Part shown: piece by piece, positions 25,446-34,302 of the stretch
Layout of the letters: every line of letters begins with the position of its first letter
Numbering within the stretch: the first letter of the stretch is position 1
Origin: Brevibacterium sp. W7.2
GTDB taxonomy: Bacteria; Actinomycetota; Actinomycetes; Actinomycetales; Brevibacteriaceae
DNA length: 64,000 nt
NCBI RefSeq assembly: GCF_018137945.1
Contig: NZ_CP073089.1
Coordinates: 372,001 to 436,000 of the forward strand
Reading direction: 5' to 3'
The notes under the pieces: generated by a model
Databases searched by the model: none
What the model was told of the DNA's origin: nothing
The model's input: only the letters and a program-made list of their open reading frames with translations
Translations under genes and position numbers: made by a program

Positions 25446-27122
25446 TCAGGCGGTCGGCTCGGTTCCGGCGGCGAACTCCCAGTGCTCGTCGATCGGCGGC
25501 AGCGGGCGCGGACCCCGCACCCGCTCGAAGTCCCATGCCAGGCCGAGCAGCGTCGCATCCGTGTAGGCGGCGCCGGCGAACGTGACGCCAACCGGCATCC
25601 CCGTCGACGCCATCGTTCCCATCGACGTCGTCACCGTGGGCACCCCGAGATGGCGCAGCGCGAGGTTGCCGTTCGAGTAGTGCGTTCCGTTGCGCCACGC
25701 GAGGTCAGCCGAGGCGGGATCGCGATCGGCGTCGGCACCTCCGACGTCCGCGTTCGCGGGGAAGACGACGGCGTCGAAGCCCTCATCGTCGAGCCAGTCC
25801 TCGAGCAGCCGGACGCGGAGGTCCTCGAGCTCCCCGAGCGCCTCGGCGAACCCGGGGATCGCAGTGACGTCGATGCCGGAGGGGTGGGCGCGGGCGACGG
25901 CGACGATGTCGTCGTAGCGATTGAGGTTGTCGGCGACCTCCGGATAGCGATCGGGCAGCGTACCGGCCGGCAGCGGGAAGAGCAGGGCGGGGTCGGCCTT
26001 GACGAGGCTGTCCAGTGCCGGATCCCCGTTCGCGCGGAGGAAGTCGTCCCAGCCGAAGGCGGGCAGGGTGGTGAATTCGTGCTCCATCCAGCCGCGGGGG
26101 AGGTCGGCCGCCTCGGCGAGCCTCTCATGGGTCGGACTCGTGCCCTCGTACTCGTCGATGAGTGGGAAATCGGTCTCGACGACCGTCGCCCCTGCCGCTT
26201 CGAGACGCGCCCGCGTGTCCTCCCACAGGGCGCGCACGTCGGGGTGGACCTCGATGAGGGAATCCGCGCCGAGGTAGCGGCGAGGGGCCGCGAGCCGCGC
26301 CCCGGCGAGCATGCCGGGCCGGCCGATGGCCCGGAAGTCCGCGGGGCGCCACTCGCTCGGTCGCGGCAGCGGGACGGCGGTCTGGAGTCGCCAGAAGTCC
26401 CCGCGCGTCTCGGGATCGTCGGCGACGAGGACGTTGAGCACCTCGAGGAGGTCGGTGACGGACTTCGTGTGCGGGACGACGACGTCGCGAGTGGGGAACA
26501 GCGGCCAGTTCCCGCGCAGGGAGATGAGTCCGCGCGAGGGGGTGTAGGCGACGATGCCGTTGTTCGAGGCGGGGCTGCGGCCCGACGACACGGTCTCCTC
26601 CCCGAGGCCGAACTGGCAGAGTGAGGCGGCCACGGCGACGCCCGAGCCGTTCGACGACCCTGAGGCGTAGGCGGCGGCGAGGAAGTCCCGGTTGAAGGGG
26701 CTCTCCGCACGCCCGTAGAGACCGCGCTGCATGCCCCCGTCGGCGAGCGGCGGCATCGTCGTCTTGCCGATGAGCACCGCGCCCGCCGCGCGGAGGCGCG
26801 CGACTGAGAACGCATCCCACCGGGCTTCGAGGTCGGCGAACGCCGGGGATCCTGCGGCGACCGTGAGGCCGGCGACCATGAACGAGTCCTTGACGGTGAA
26901 GGGGATTCCCTCGAGAGGGCGGGCTGTGCCGTCGGCGAGCCTGCGGTCGGACTCCGCGGCCGCGGCATGGGCCGCCGGGTTGTCGACGACGACGGCATTG
27001 AGGGCGGGATCGGCCGCGATGCGGGCGAGGTGGACATCCAGCAGCTCTGCGGCGGAGATCGCGCCCGCAGTCAGCTGTGCGCGGAGTTCGGCGATCGTGA
27101 TGGTCGGCGGCACTGGGGTCAT
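25446..27122 (-). CDS. Amidase signature (AS) family hydrolase
   Basis: A 558-residue AS enzyme with the Ser-Ser-Lys triad positions recognisable: K78 in FTVKDS, the GSSNGSG loop at 155-161, and the nucleophile region GEETVSSGRSPASNN with S180. The usual G-x-DTGGSIR loop is altered to ETVSSGR, a variant of some AS enzymes. It would hydrolyse an amide or carbamoyl bond in the cytosol. I chose ATG 27122 because GGGAG lies 5 nt upstream; ATG 27125 and 27140 are alternatives. It is divergent from a permease-TetR-agmatine deiminase operon with overlapping promoters, so it may act on the deiminase product N-carbamoylputrescine; that is inference. Confidence 0.87.
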   Translation of the reverse strand: MTPVPPTITIAELRAQLTAGAISAAELLDVHLARIAADPALNAVVVDNPAAHAAAAESDRRLADGTARPLEGIPFTVKDSFMVAGLTVAAGSPAFADLEARWDAFSVARLRAAGAVLIGKTTMPPLADGGMQRGLYGRAESPFNRDFLAAAYASGSSNGSGVAVAASLCQFGLGEETVSSGRSPASNNGIVAYTPSRGLISLRGNWPLFPTRDVVVPHTKSVTDLLEVLNVLVADDPETRGDFWRLQTAVPLPRPSEWRPADFRAIGRPGMLAGARLAAPRRYLGADSLIEVHPDVRALWEDTRARLEAAGATVVETDFPLIDEYEGTSPTHERLAEAADLPRGWMEHEFTTLPAFGWDDFLRANGDPALDSLVKADPALLFPLPAGTLPDRYPEVADNLNRYDDIVAVARAHPSGIDVTAIPGFAEALGELEDLRVRLLEDWLDDEGFDAVVFPANADVGGADADRDPASADLAWRNGTHYSNGNLALRHLGVPTVTTSMGTMASTGMPVGVTFAGAAYTDATLLGLAWDFERVRGPRPLPPIDEHWEFAAGTEPTA

Positions 27123-27145
27123 CATTGCTCCCGGTCTCAATGGCG

Positions 27146-27184
27146 ATGTTATTCATTGACTGAAAATTCAGTCAGTATTACGAT
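27146..27184. promoter_or_regulatory. Overlapping divergent promoters sharing one inverted-repeat operator
   Basis: Plus strand: TTGACT (27156-27161), a 17-bp spacer and TACGAT (27179-27184) drive the permease operon. Minus strand: TGACTG (complement of 27169-27174), a 17-bp spacer and TAACAT (complement of 27146-27151) drive the amidase. TGACTGAAAATTCAGTCA (27157-27174) has perfect 8-bp arms and touches both -35 elements. One bound repressor would shut both directions. The TetR encoded third in this set is the obvious candidate. Confidence 0.85.
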
Positions 27185-27216
27185 AGCCGACACGACGACG
27201 TTTCCAAAGGAGTGAG

Positions 27217-28722
27217 ATGGCGAACTCAGCACAACGACGTGCGCAGACCCCGGGCGCAGCCCGCGACGTGGGAGGGAAGGCGGACCGGTTCGGTCGCGTC
27301 GAACGCGCAGGCGTCGACTTCGTGCCGATCGCGGCGCGCCGATCGACGCCGGGAAACCTCTTCCGCGTCTTCGTCGGCGGCAACCTCGCCCTGTCCGTGG
27401 TGATCTTCGGGTGGCTGCCGATCTCCTTCGGGCTCAGCTTCTGGCAGGCGGTCGCCTCGAGCGCCGTCGGTCTCGTCATCGGGCTCGGACTCATGGTGCC
27501 GATGACGCTGCTGGGCACCCGTACGGGCACGAACAATCCCGTCTCGAGCGGCGCCCACTTCGGGATGCGCGGGCGCCTGCTCGGGTCGACGCTGACGCTC
27601 CTCTTCGCCATCGCCTATGCGGCGATCGCCGTGTGGACCTCCGGGGAGGCGCTCGTCGCCGGAGCGCACCGCCTCTTCGGGACCGCGCAGAACGACACGG
27701 CGTTCCTCATCGGCTACGCGATCATCGCCGTCGAGGTCGTGCTCATCGCCCTCTTCGGACATGGGACGATCGTCGCCCTGCAGAAGGTCATCATCCCCGT
27801 CGCCGGGATCCTGCTCTGCCTCGGTGTCCTCGCCTACGCTCCCGGATTCGACCCCGCGGCGCCGGCCGCCGACTACCTCCTCGGCGACTTCTGGCCGACG
27901 TGGCTCTTCGCGGTGACGATCTCGATCGGCGGTCCCCTCTCCTATGCGCCGTCGGTCGGCGACTACACGCGGCGGATCTCTCCGCGGAGATTCAGCGACC
28001 GGCAGGTGGCTCTGGCCGCCTCGGCGGGGATCTTCACCGGCCTCTTCGCAACCGCGGTCTTCGGCGCGTTCACCGCCTCGACGTTCCCGGTGCTCTCGGA
28101 GTCCTATGTCGCCGATCTCGTCGCCGCGGCCCCGACCTGGTACCTCGTCCCGCTGCTCGTGCTCGCCGTCTTCGGCGGCTTCGGTCAGGGCGTCATCAAC
28201 ATCTACGCCAGCGGACTCGACCTCGAATCGATCATTCCCCGCCTCACGCGGACCCAGACGACGCTCATCACCTCGGGCATCGCCGTCGTCGTCATGTACC
28301 TCGGCGTCATCGCCGCCGACGCGATCTCCTCGATCACCGCGATGACCGTCGTGCTCAACGCGTTCGCCGGAACGTGGGTCGTCATCAACGGCATCGGCTT
28401 CCTCGTCGCCCGCCGGGGCCGCTACGACCCGGTCGCCCTCCAGCGGTTCGGGTTCGGGCTGAGCGGCGGACGGTACTGGTTCTCCCGCGGCTGGAACCTG
28501 CGGGCGGTCATCCCGTTCCTCGTCGGCGCGAGCGCCGGCCTCCTCACCGTGCAGAACGAGCTCTATGCGGCACCGCTGGCCGACGTCGCCGGGGGCGTGG
28601 ACATCAGCCTGCCGGTCTCGATGATCGTCGGCGGGGGACTCTATTTGTGTGCGCTGCGGGTGTGGCCGGAGACTGGTGTCGACGACGACGTACCGGCGCT
28701 CGCCGAGGAGGCGCGCCGATGA
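27217..28722 (+). CDS. NCS1-family permease (purine/cytosine/allantoin type)
   Basis: A 501-residue protein with about 12 hydrophobic segments. Seen are NLFRVFVGGNLALSVVIFGW near the start, GTRTGTNNPVSSGAHFGMRG, and ISIGGPLSYAPSVGDYTRRI in segment 6, which match the nucleobase/cation symporter-1 (CodB/Mhp1/FurD) family. AAAGGAG lies 4 nt before the ATG. It is first in an operon with TetR and agmatine deiminase, so its cargo may be a nitrogenous amine or carbamoyl compound rather than a nucleobase; that is inference from context. Transcription is from the operator-containing promoter at 27156-27184. Confidence 0.88.
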   Translation: MANSAQRRAQTPGAARDVGGKADRFGRVERAGVDFVPIAARRSTPGNLFRVFVGGNLALSVVIFGWLPISFGLSFWQAVASSAVGLVIGLGLMVPMTLLGTRTGTNNPVSSGAHFGMRGRLLGSTLTLLFAIAYAAIAVWTSGEALVAGAHRLFGTAQNDTAFLIGYAIIAVEVVLIALFGHGTIVALQKVIIPVAGILLCLGVLAYAPGFDPAAPAADYLLGDFWPTWLFAVTISIGGPLSYAPSVGDYTRRISPRRFSDRQVALAASAGIFTGLFATAVFGAFTASTFPVLSESYVADLVAAAPTWYLVPLLVLAVFGGFGQGVINIYASGLDLESIIPRLTRTQTTLITSGIAVVVMYLGVIAADAISSITAMTVVLNAFAGTWVVINGIGFLVARRGRYDPVALQRFGFGLSGGRYWFSRGWNLRAVIPFLVGASAGLLTVQNELYAAPLADVAGGVDISLPVSMIVGGGLYLCALRVWPETGVDDDVPALAEEARR

Positions 28723-29375
28723 GAGAGGCGGGGCCGACCATGGCGAAACCGGATGCAAGCGCGCGGATCCTCGAAGCCACCCGCGAGGAGATCGCTGAGA
28801 ACGGAGTGCGCGGGCTGCGGGTGCAGAACGTCGCGAAACGGGCCGGCGTCTCCCTCGGACTCGTCTACTACCACTTCGAGGACCGCGCAGGCCTGCTCAC
28901 GGCCACGATCGACTCCGTCAACCAGGCCGTCGAAGAGCGCGTGCTCCACCCGGCGACCGGTGGCGACGACGTCGACATCATCATCGACCAGCTCGTCGGC
29001 GAGGTCGGTGACGCCGCCGGCCTCCGCGGGGACTCCGTCGTCTGGAACGAGATCCGCGCGATCGCCGTCTTCGAAGCCGAACTCCGCGGCCCGCTGGCCG
29101 CGACGACGGAGGAATGGGAGAAGCGCTTCGGCCCGCTCCTGCGCTCCCTCGGCCTCACCGAGGCGGTCGTGGCCGAAACCGCGACCCTCCTCACCGTGCT
29201 CGTCGAGGGGATCTCGGGACGGTGGCTGAGCGACCAGCTCGACACCGCGGAGGCGCAGCGGCTCATCCGCCTCGGCGCCGCCTCCATCCTCGACGCGGCG
29301 ACCGCACGCAAAACCACCCGCGAGACCACCCCACCGCCGACCAGCACGGCGACCCCACAGACACCCCAAGGATGA
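28719..29375 (+). CDS. TetR-family regulator of the permease/agmatine deiminase operon
   Basis: A 218-residue protein: RILEATREEIAENGVRGLRVQNVAKRAGV, then SLGLVYYHFEDRAGLL, the usual TetR helix-turn-helix. The Thr/Pro-rich last about 25 residues are probably disordered. ATG 28719 overlaps the permease stop as ATGA; ATG 28740 (MAKPDAS) is a possible alternative. The next gene starts 5 bp after its stop. It is the likely ligand of the inverted repeat at 27157-27174 and would then sense an amine or amide substrate of the module. Confidence 0.9.
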   Translation: MREAGPTMAKPDASARILEATREEIAENGVRGLRVQNVAKRAGVSLGLVYYHFEDRAGLLTATIDSVNQAVEERVLHPATGGDDVDIIIDQLVGEVGDAAGLRGDSVVWNEIRAIAVFEAELRGPLAATTEEWEKRFGPLLRSLGLTEAVVAETATLLTVLVEGISGRWLSDQLDTAEAQRLIRLGAASILDAATARKTTRETTPPPTSTATPQTPQG

Positions 29376-29379
29376 CGAG

Positions 29380-30441
29380 ATGACGAACACCGAGACCACG
29401 ACAGCGACCGGAACTCCCGCGGCCGACTCGAGCCCGCGCTGGCGGATGCCGAGCGAGACCGCCCCGCACGACCGCGTCTACATGGCGTTCCCGTCCCGCG
29501 GACTGTCCTTCGGCGATGCCGAGGACGCCCGCCGGGCGTGGACGGCCGTCGCCCACGCGACCCAGGACTTCGTGCCCGTGACGATGGTCGTCGACCCTGA
29601 CGACCGCGCCGCCGCCGAGGCGATGCTGACCGCGGACATCGAGCTGCTCACCGCACCGCTCGACGACGCGTGGATGCGTGACATCGGACCGACCTTCGTC
29701 ATCGGCGACGGCGGCCGCCTCGGCGCGGTGGACTGGACGTTCAACGGGTGGGGTCAGCAGGAATGGGCGCGGTGGGGCAAGGACAGGGAGATCGGTCGCA
29801 TCGTCGCCGCACATGCCGGCGCCGAGGTGGTCGACTCCGAGCTCGTCAACGAGGGCGGCGGGATCCACGTCGACGGAGCCGGGACCGTGCTCGTCACCGA
29901 CACCGTCCAGCTCGACCGCTTCCGCAACCCGAGCTGGTCACGGGATGAGATCGAGGCGGAGCTGCGGCGCACCCTCGGCGTCGACCGCACGATCTGGTTC
30001 CCGCGCGGGCTGCACCGGGACTCCCAGCGCTTCGGCACCCGCGGTCACATCGACATCGTCGCGACCCTGCCCGACGAGCACACGGTGCTCATCCACCGGC
30101 AGCGGGACCCCCGTCACCCCGACCACCACCTCGGTCCTGTCTACGACGAGGTCCTCGCCGCCGCCTCGGCGCGTGACGGTCAGCCGTGGAGGGTGATCGA
30201 GCTCGACGCTCCCGAGCGGGTCCGCGACGAGGAGGGGTGGACCGACTACAGCTACGTCAATCACCTCGTCACCAACGGGGCGGTCATCGCGTGCACCTTC
30301 GACGACCCCAACGATGCCCTCGCGCTCGACCGGCTCGCCGAGGCGTACCCGGGGCGCGAGATCGTCGGCGTCGATGCGCGGGACATCTTCGCCTACGGCG
30401 GCGGGATCCACTGCATCACCCAGCACCTGCCCGCCGTCTGA
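29380..30441 (+). CDS. aguA: Agmatine deiminase (porphyromonas-type PAD family)
   Basis: A 353-residue enzyme of the guanidine-modifying superfamily. Seen are WRMPSETAPHDRVYMAFP, DDAWMRDIGPTFV (substrate-binding Asp), NEGGGIHVDG, TRGHIDIVA with the catalytic His, and the terminal GGGIHCIT with nucleophile C345. The family converts agmatine to N-carbamoylputrescine and ammonia. The usual next enzyme, the nitrilase-family AguB, is not in the window; the divergent amidase could substitute. It is last in the permease-TetR-aguA operon, five bases after TetR, and is followed by a perfect 14-bp hairpin. Other peptidyl-arginine deiminase-like activities cannot be fully excluded. Confidence 0.9.
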   Translation: MTNTETTTATGTPAADSSPRWRMPSETAPHDRVYMAFPSRGLSFGDAEDARRAWTAVAHATQDFVPVTMVVDPDDRAAAEAMLTADIELLTAPLDDAWMRDIGPTFVIGDGGRLGAVDWTFNGWGQQEWARWGKDREIGRIVAAHAGAEVVDSELVNEGGGIHVDGAGTVLVTDTVQLDRFRNPSWSRDEIEAELRRTLGVDRTIWFPRGLHRDSQRFGTRGHIDIVATLPDEHTVLIHRQRDPRHPDHHLGPVYDEVLAAASARDGQPWRVIELDAPERVRDEEGWTDYSYVNHLVTNGAVIACTFDDPNDALALDRLAEAYPGREIVGVDARDIFAYGGGIHCITQHLPAV

Positions 30442-30452
30442 GTCGAGACGGC

Positions 30453-30486
30453 ACGAGGCCCGGGACGCCATTGTCCCGGGCCTCGT
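30453..30486 (+). terminator. Terminator of the aguA operon
   Basis: ACGAGGCCCGGGAC (30453-30466) and its exact complement (30473-30486) flank a 6-nt loop, 11 bp after the aguA stop. No T-tract follows. Confidence 0.85.
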
Positions 30487-30518
30487 CGTCTCAGTGCCGC
30501 GCCTGCAACAGGTGGGCT

Positions 30519-30572
30519 GTCTCGCGCCGGCAGCCGGAGCGCACGGTCTCGTGCCGGCAGCCGGTGCGCACG
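30519..30572. repeat. 27-bp tandem repeat, two copies
   Basis: Units at 30519-30545 and 30546-30572 share GTCTCG-GCCGGCAGCCGG-GCGCACG with two differences. A third, degraded copy may follow. It lies between convergent aguA and the AGCS symporter gene. Confidence 0.8.
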
Positions 30573-30616
30573 GTTCAGGGCATTCAGCCGGTGCAGTGCC
30601 CCGAACCGCGCGGCAC

Positions 30617-32155
30617 TCAGCCCTGCGGCACCTGCTCGCCGGCCTTCATCCGCGCCCAGCGCTCCTCCCAGAACGTCGCATTCCTGATGCCGACGGCCTG
30701 GGGGTCGAACTCGGGGTCGAGGCCGAGCTTCTGCTGCCGCTCGAAGTCCCGCAGCAGCTTGAAGGCCGGCTGCTGGAGGATGAGGATGCCGACGATGTTG
30801 AGCCACGCCATGGCGCCGACGCCGATGTCGCCGAGCGCCCACGCATCACCGGGGTTGTCGTTCATCACGCCGATCGCGACGGCGATGAGGATGAGCACCT
30901 GCAGGGCGCGGGTGCCGATCGTGAGGAACACGGGGTTCTTGAACTTGCCGAGCAGGTAGACGAGGTTCGTCTCCGCCATGTAGTAGTAGGCGACGATCGT
31001 GGTGAGCGCGAAGAGGAAGATCGAGATCGCGATGAAGCTCGCGCCGATGCCCGGGAAGATCGAGTCGAGACCCGACTGCGGCCAGCCCTCGCCCGGTGTC
31101 GTCTCGAGGGACTCGACGAGCTGCCCGCGACCCGAGCCGATGATCTCGCCTTCGGGGCTGAGCACGCGGTACATGCCGGTCGACAGGATCATGAAGGCCG
31201 TGGCCGAGCAGACGAAGAGGGTGTCGATGTAGACCGAACCGGCCTGGACGAGGCCCTGCTTGGTCGGGTGGGACACCTCGGCGGCGGCCGCGGCGTGGGG
31301 ACCGGTGCCCTGACCGGCCTCGTTGGAGTAGATGCCGCGCTGGACACCCCACTGGACGGCGAGGCCCATGATGCCGCCGAAGGCCGCCTGCGTGCTCGTG
31401 TCGATGCCGAACGCGGACTTGAAGATCAGCTCGATGACGGGCACGATCTGGTCGGCGTTGAGGAAGGTCACCGCGATCGCGGCGAGGATGTAGATGACGG
31501 CCATGAACGGCACGGCCAGTGACGCGAAGTGCGCGATGCGCTTGACGCCGCCGATGACGATGAAGGCCATGATGACGACGAGGGCGAGCGCCGTGACCCA
31601 GGTCGGCAGGTTCCATGCGTTCGTCACCGCACCGCCGATGGCCCGCGACTGGACGCCGGGCAGGAGGAACGACATCGCGAGGACCGTGACGGCGGCGAAG
31701 ACGAAGCCGTAGACCTTGAAGAACTTCCCGAAGCGCGTGTACTCGTAGGCCTTCTCGAGGTAGAAGGCCGGACCGCCGCGGTACTCGCCGGTCTTGGGGT
31801 CCTTCTCCTTGTATGTCTGACCCAGCGTCGATTCGACGTAGGAGGTCGAGGCGCCGAGGAGGGCGGAGATCCACATCCACACGACGGCACCGGGTCCGCC
31901 GAAGCCGATCGCCGTGGCGACGCCGGCGATGTTGCCGACGCCGACGCGTCCGGCCAGCGACATCGACAGCGCCTGGAACGACGAGACGCCGTCCTCGGAG
32001 CTCCTGCCCCGGAACATCTGCGTGAAGATCGACTTGATCTTGCGGATCTGGACGGCGCGGGACCGGATGGTGAAGTAGACACCGGCACCGAGGCAGAGGT
32101 ACACGAGTGCGGATGACCAGATGATCCCATTGAGCCATTCGATGACTGCGGACAC
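30617..32155 (-). CDS. Alanine/glycine:cation symporter (AGCS family)
   Basis: A 512-residue protein with about 11 hydrophobic segments. Hallmarks are GRVGVGNIAGVATAIGFGGPG, AVVWMWISALLGASTSYVES, QWGVQRGIYSNEAGQGTGPH and TTIVAYYYMAETN, all typical of AgcS/DagA/AlsT sodium-alanine/glycine symporters. The start is a GTG at 32155 (VSAVIEWLNG); TTGGAAG lies 5 nt before it, and no ATG upstream preserves the family N-terminus, although the frame is open far upstream. It is divergent from the dipeptide-binding lipoprotein gene. Both serve amino-acid or peptide uptake. Substrate among Ala, Gly or Gln is not resolvable. Confidence 0.93.
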   Translation of the reverse strand: MSAVIEWLNGIIWSSALVYLCLGAGVYFTIRSRAVQIRKIKSIFTQMFRGRSSEDGVSSFQALSMSLAGRVGVGNIAGVATAIGFGGPGAVVWMWISALLGASTSYVESTLGQTYKEKDPKTGEYRGGPAFYLEKAYEYTRFGKFFKVYGFVFAAVTVLAMSFLLPGVQSRAIGGAVTNAWNLPTWVTALALVVIMAFIVIGGVKRIAHFASLAVPFMAVIYILAAIAVTFLNADQIVPVIELIFKSAFGIDTSTQAAFGGIMGLAVQWGVQRGIYSNEAGQGTGPHAAAAAEVSHPTKQGLVQAGSVYIDTLFVCSATAFMILSTGMYRVLSPEGEIIGSGRGQLVESLETTPGEGWPQSGLDSIFPGIGASFIAISIFLFALTTIVAYYYMAETNLVYLLGKFKNPVFLTIGTRALQVLILIAVAIGVMNDNPGDAWALGDIGVGAMAWLNIVGILILQQPAFKLLRDFERQQKLGLDPEFDPQAVGIRNATFWEERWARMKAGEQVPQG

Positions 32156-32470
32156 GTTCTTCCAATCGTTGTTTCGTCGGAGGGTGCCGGGGCGGCGGGG
32201 GCAGCAGGTGCGCCACGTCGCAAGGGACCCTACCCAAGAGAATGATGTGGCTAGGCTGTGAGCCACCTCATAAGTGAAGCCGATTGTGAGCTGGGACGCA
32301 AATTCGCCGGTGAGGCCCGTCGATCCGCGGATCGCGAGGTTGCGAAATGGTTTCGACATCAACCATTTTCTGTGGGGCAGTTCACTATTTGGGACGGTAT
32401 CCGTAAGATGTGACCCGGATCTCTCCGAGCAAAGACGACACGGAGAGCACACGTGGAAGACAGGAACACA
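32156..32470. promoter_or_regulatory. Divergent control region of AGCS symporter and dipeptide ABC operon
   Basis: A plus-strand promoter TTCACT (32381-32386), 17 bp and TAAGAT (32404-32409) precedes the binding-protein gene. Upstream lie two operator-like dyads: CGATCCGCGGATCG (32321-32334, perfect 14-bp palindrome) and AAATGGTT-N8-AACCATTT (32345-32368, perfect 8-bp arms). A weaker GTGGCT-N8-AGCCAC dyad is at 32247-32266. No coding sequence is evident. Confidence 0.75.
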
Positions 32471-34102
32471 ATGAATCGTCGAACTGGTGTGAAGGCCGCA
32501 GCGCTCGCTGCCGCCGGCGCCCTGCTTCTCTCGGCATGCTCGACCTCGACCACCGGCAGCGACGCCGGCGGCGACGGCAGCGCGCTGACAGTCGGCACCA
32601 CTGACAAAGTGGTCGCACTCGACCCGGCCGGAGCGTACGACAACGGCTCCTCGCTCGTCGAGCAGCAGATCTATCCGTTCATCCTCGCCTACAAGCCCGG
32701 CACCGCCGAGCTCAACCCCTCGATCGCCGAATCGGCCGACTTCACCGAGCCGACGAAGTACGAGGTCAAGCTCAAGGACGGTCTCAAATACGCCAACGGC
32801 AACGACCTCACCTCCTCTGATGTGAAGTTCTCCTTCGACCGCCAGCTCAAGATCCAGGATCCCAACGGACCGTCGTCCCTCCTCGGCGGGCTCGAATCGG
32901 TGGAGACCCCCGACGACAAGACGGTCGTGTTCAACCTCAAGCGGGAGAACGACCAGACCTGGCCGGGCGTGCTCGCCTCGGCGGCGGGACCGATCGTCGA
33001 CGAGGACGTCTTCTCGCCCGACGCGCTCACCCCGGACCAGGAGATCGTCGACGCCGAGGCGTTCTCGGGTCCCTACACGATCGACAGCTTCAAGTTCAAC
33101 GAGCTCATCACGTACAAGGCGTACCCGGACTATCAGGGCTACGTCGAGCCGGCGAAGACCGACAGCGTGCAGATGCGGTACTACTCGGACGCGAACAACA
33201 TGAAGCTCGACGTCCAGAAGGGCACGATCGACGTCGCCTGGCGCTCGCTGTCGGCGACCGACATCGAGGACCTCGGCAAGGACGAGAACCTCACCGTCCA
33301 CAAGGGCCCCGGCGGCGAGATCCGCTACATCGTCTACAACATGGACACGATGCCCTTCGGTGCGAAGACCGACGACCCCGACGAGAAGAAGGCGCTGGCC
33401 GTGCGCCAGGCGATGGCCGACTCGATCGACCGCCAGGCGATCGCGAGCCAGGTCTACAAGGACACCTACACCCCGCTCTACTCCTTCGTCCCCGACGGGC
33501 TGCCGGGGGCGAACGAGGCGCTCAAGTCCGCGTACGGCGACGGCCAGGGCGGAGCGGACGTCGAGAAGGCGAAGAAGGCTCTCGAGGACGCGGGAGTGCA
33601 GACGCCCGTCGACCTCAACCTCCAGTACAACCCTGACCACTACGGTCCGTCCTCGGGCGATGAGTACGCGCTCATCAAGGATCAGCTCGACAAGACCGGG
33701 CTGTTCAACGTCAACCTCCAGTCGACGGAATGGGTCCAGTACTCCGAGGACCGCACCTCCGACGTCTACCCGATGTACCAGCTCGGGTGGTTCCCCGACT
33801 ACTCGGACGCCGACAACTACCTCGTGCCGTTCTTCTACGACACGGATGAGACGCCGAGCTTCCTCGCCAACCACTTCCGTGACGACCAGATCAACAAGGA
33901 GCTCACGGATCAGGCGTCGACCGCCGACAAGGCCGAACGCGAGAAGGAGCTGGGCACGATCCAGGACCAGCTCTCCGAGCAGCTGCCGACGCTGCCGCTG
34001 CTCCAGGGCAACCAGATCGCCGTGTCTGGCAAGGACGTCAAGGGCGTCGAGGAGACCCTCGACCCCGCGTTCCAGTTCCGCTTGGCGCTGCTGAGCAAGT
34101 GA
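32471..34102 (+). CDS. Dipeptide/oligopeptide ABC transporter substrate-binding lipoprotein
   Basis: A 543-residue SBP family 5 lipoprotein. It has a signal with lipobox LLLSAC (C23), a Ser/Thr/Gly linker, LTVGTTDKVVALDPAGAYDNGS near the N-terminus, and GDDLT/SSDVKFSFDR-type sequence (NGNDLTSSDVKFSFDR) at about 110-126. The C-terminal half has LPLLQGNQIAVSGKDVKGVE. It captures peptides outside the membrane for the permease pair encoded downstream. ATG 32471 (MNRRTG) is chosen because AGGA precedes it and the signal peptide begins there; the frame also opens at GTG 32453. Two hairpins separate it from the permease gene, probably giving extra binding protein relative to permease. Confidence 0.92.
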   Translation: MNRRTGVKAAALAAAGALLLSACSTSTTGSDAGGDGSALTVGTTDKVVALDPAGAYDNGSSLVEQQIYPFILAYKPGTAELNPSIAESADFTEPTKYEVKLKDGLKYANGNDLTSSDVKFSFDRQLKIQDPNGPSSLLGGLESVETPDDKTVVFNLKRENDQTWPGVLASAAGPIVDEDVFSPDALTPDQEIVDAEAFSGPYTIDSFKFNELITYKAYPDYQGYVEPAKTDSVQMRYYSDANNMKLDVQKGTIDVAWRSLSATDIEDLGKDENLTVHKGPGGEIRYIVYNMDTMPFGAKTDDPDEKKALAVRQAMADSIDRQAIASQVYKDTYTPLYSFVPDGLPGANEALKSAYGDGQGGADVEKAKKALEDAGVQTPVDLNLQYNPDHYGPSSGDEYALIKDQLDKTGLFNVNLQSTEWVQYSEDRTSDVYPMYQLGWFPDYSDADNYLVPFFYDTDETPSFLANHFRDDQINKELTDQASTADKAEREKELGTIQDQLSEQLPTLPLLQGNQIAVSGKDVKGVEETLDPAFQFRLALLSK

Positions 34103-34154
34103 GCACCACGCGACTCGTGACCCGTCCCGGCCCGCGCCGAGGCGGCACCGAGCA

Positions 34155-34222
34155 GCGACGGTCACATCCCTGACCGTCGCCACCGAGGTGCAGGTGAGCC
34201 GACCGCTTGCCTGCACCTCGGT
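34155..34222 (+). other. Two adjacent hairpins between binding-protein and permease genes
   Basis: GCGACGGTCA-N6-TGACCGTCGC (34155-34180) has perfect 10-bp arms. ACCGAGGTGCAGG (34182-34194) pairs perfectly with CCTGCACCTCGGT (34210-34222). Positioned just after the binding-protein stop, they could stabilise the upstream mRNA or cause partial termination, a known way to make more binding protein than permease. The ACCGAGG/CCTCGGT arms contain the window's recurrent CCGAGG core. Confidence 0.8.
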
Positions 34223-34302
34223 AGCGCGTGCGCCCGGCGGCGCATCCGCGACTCCGCTCGTTCACGACGGCGATCCTGTCACGACGACACATCGAAGGAA
34301 CC

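Noticed and set aside
30617-34216. 1199-codon minus-strand frame
   Set aside because: Only the part from 32155 downstream is the AGCS symporter; the N-terminal two-thirds is antisense of the peptide-binding protein gene.
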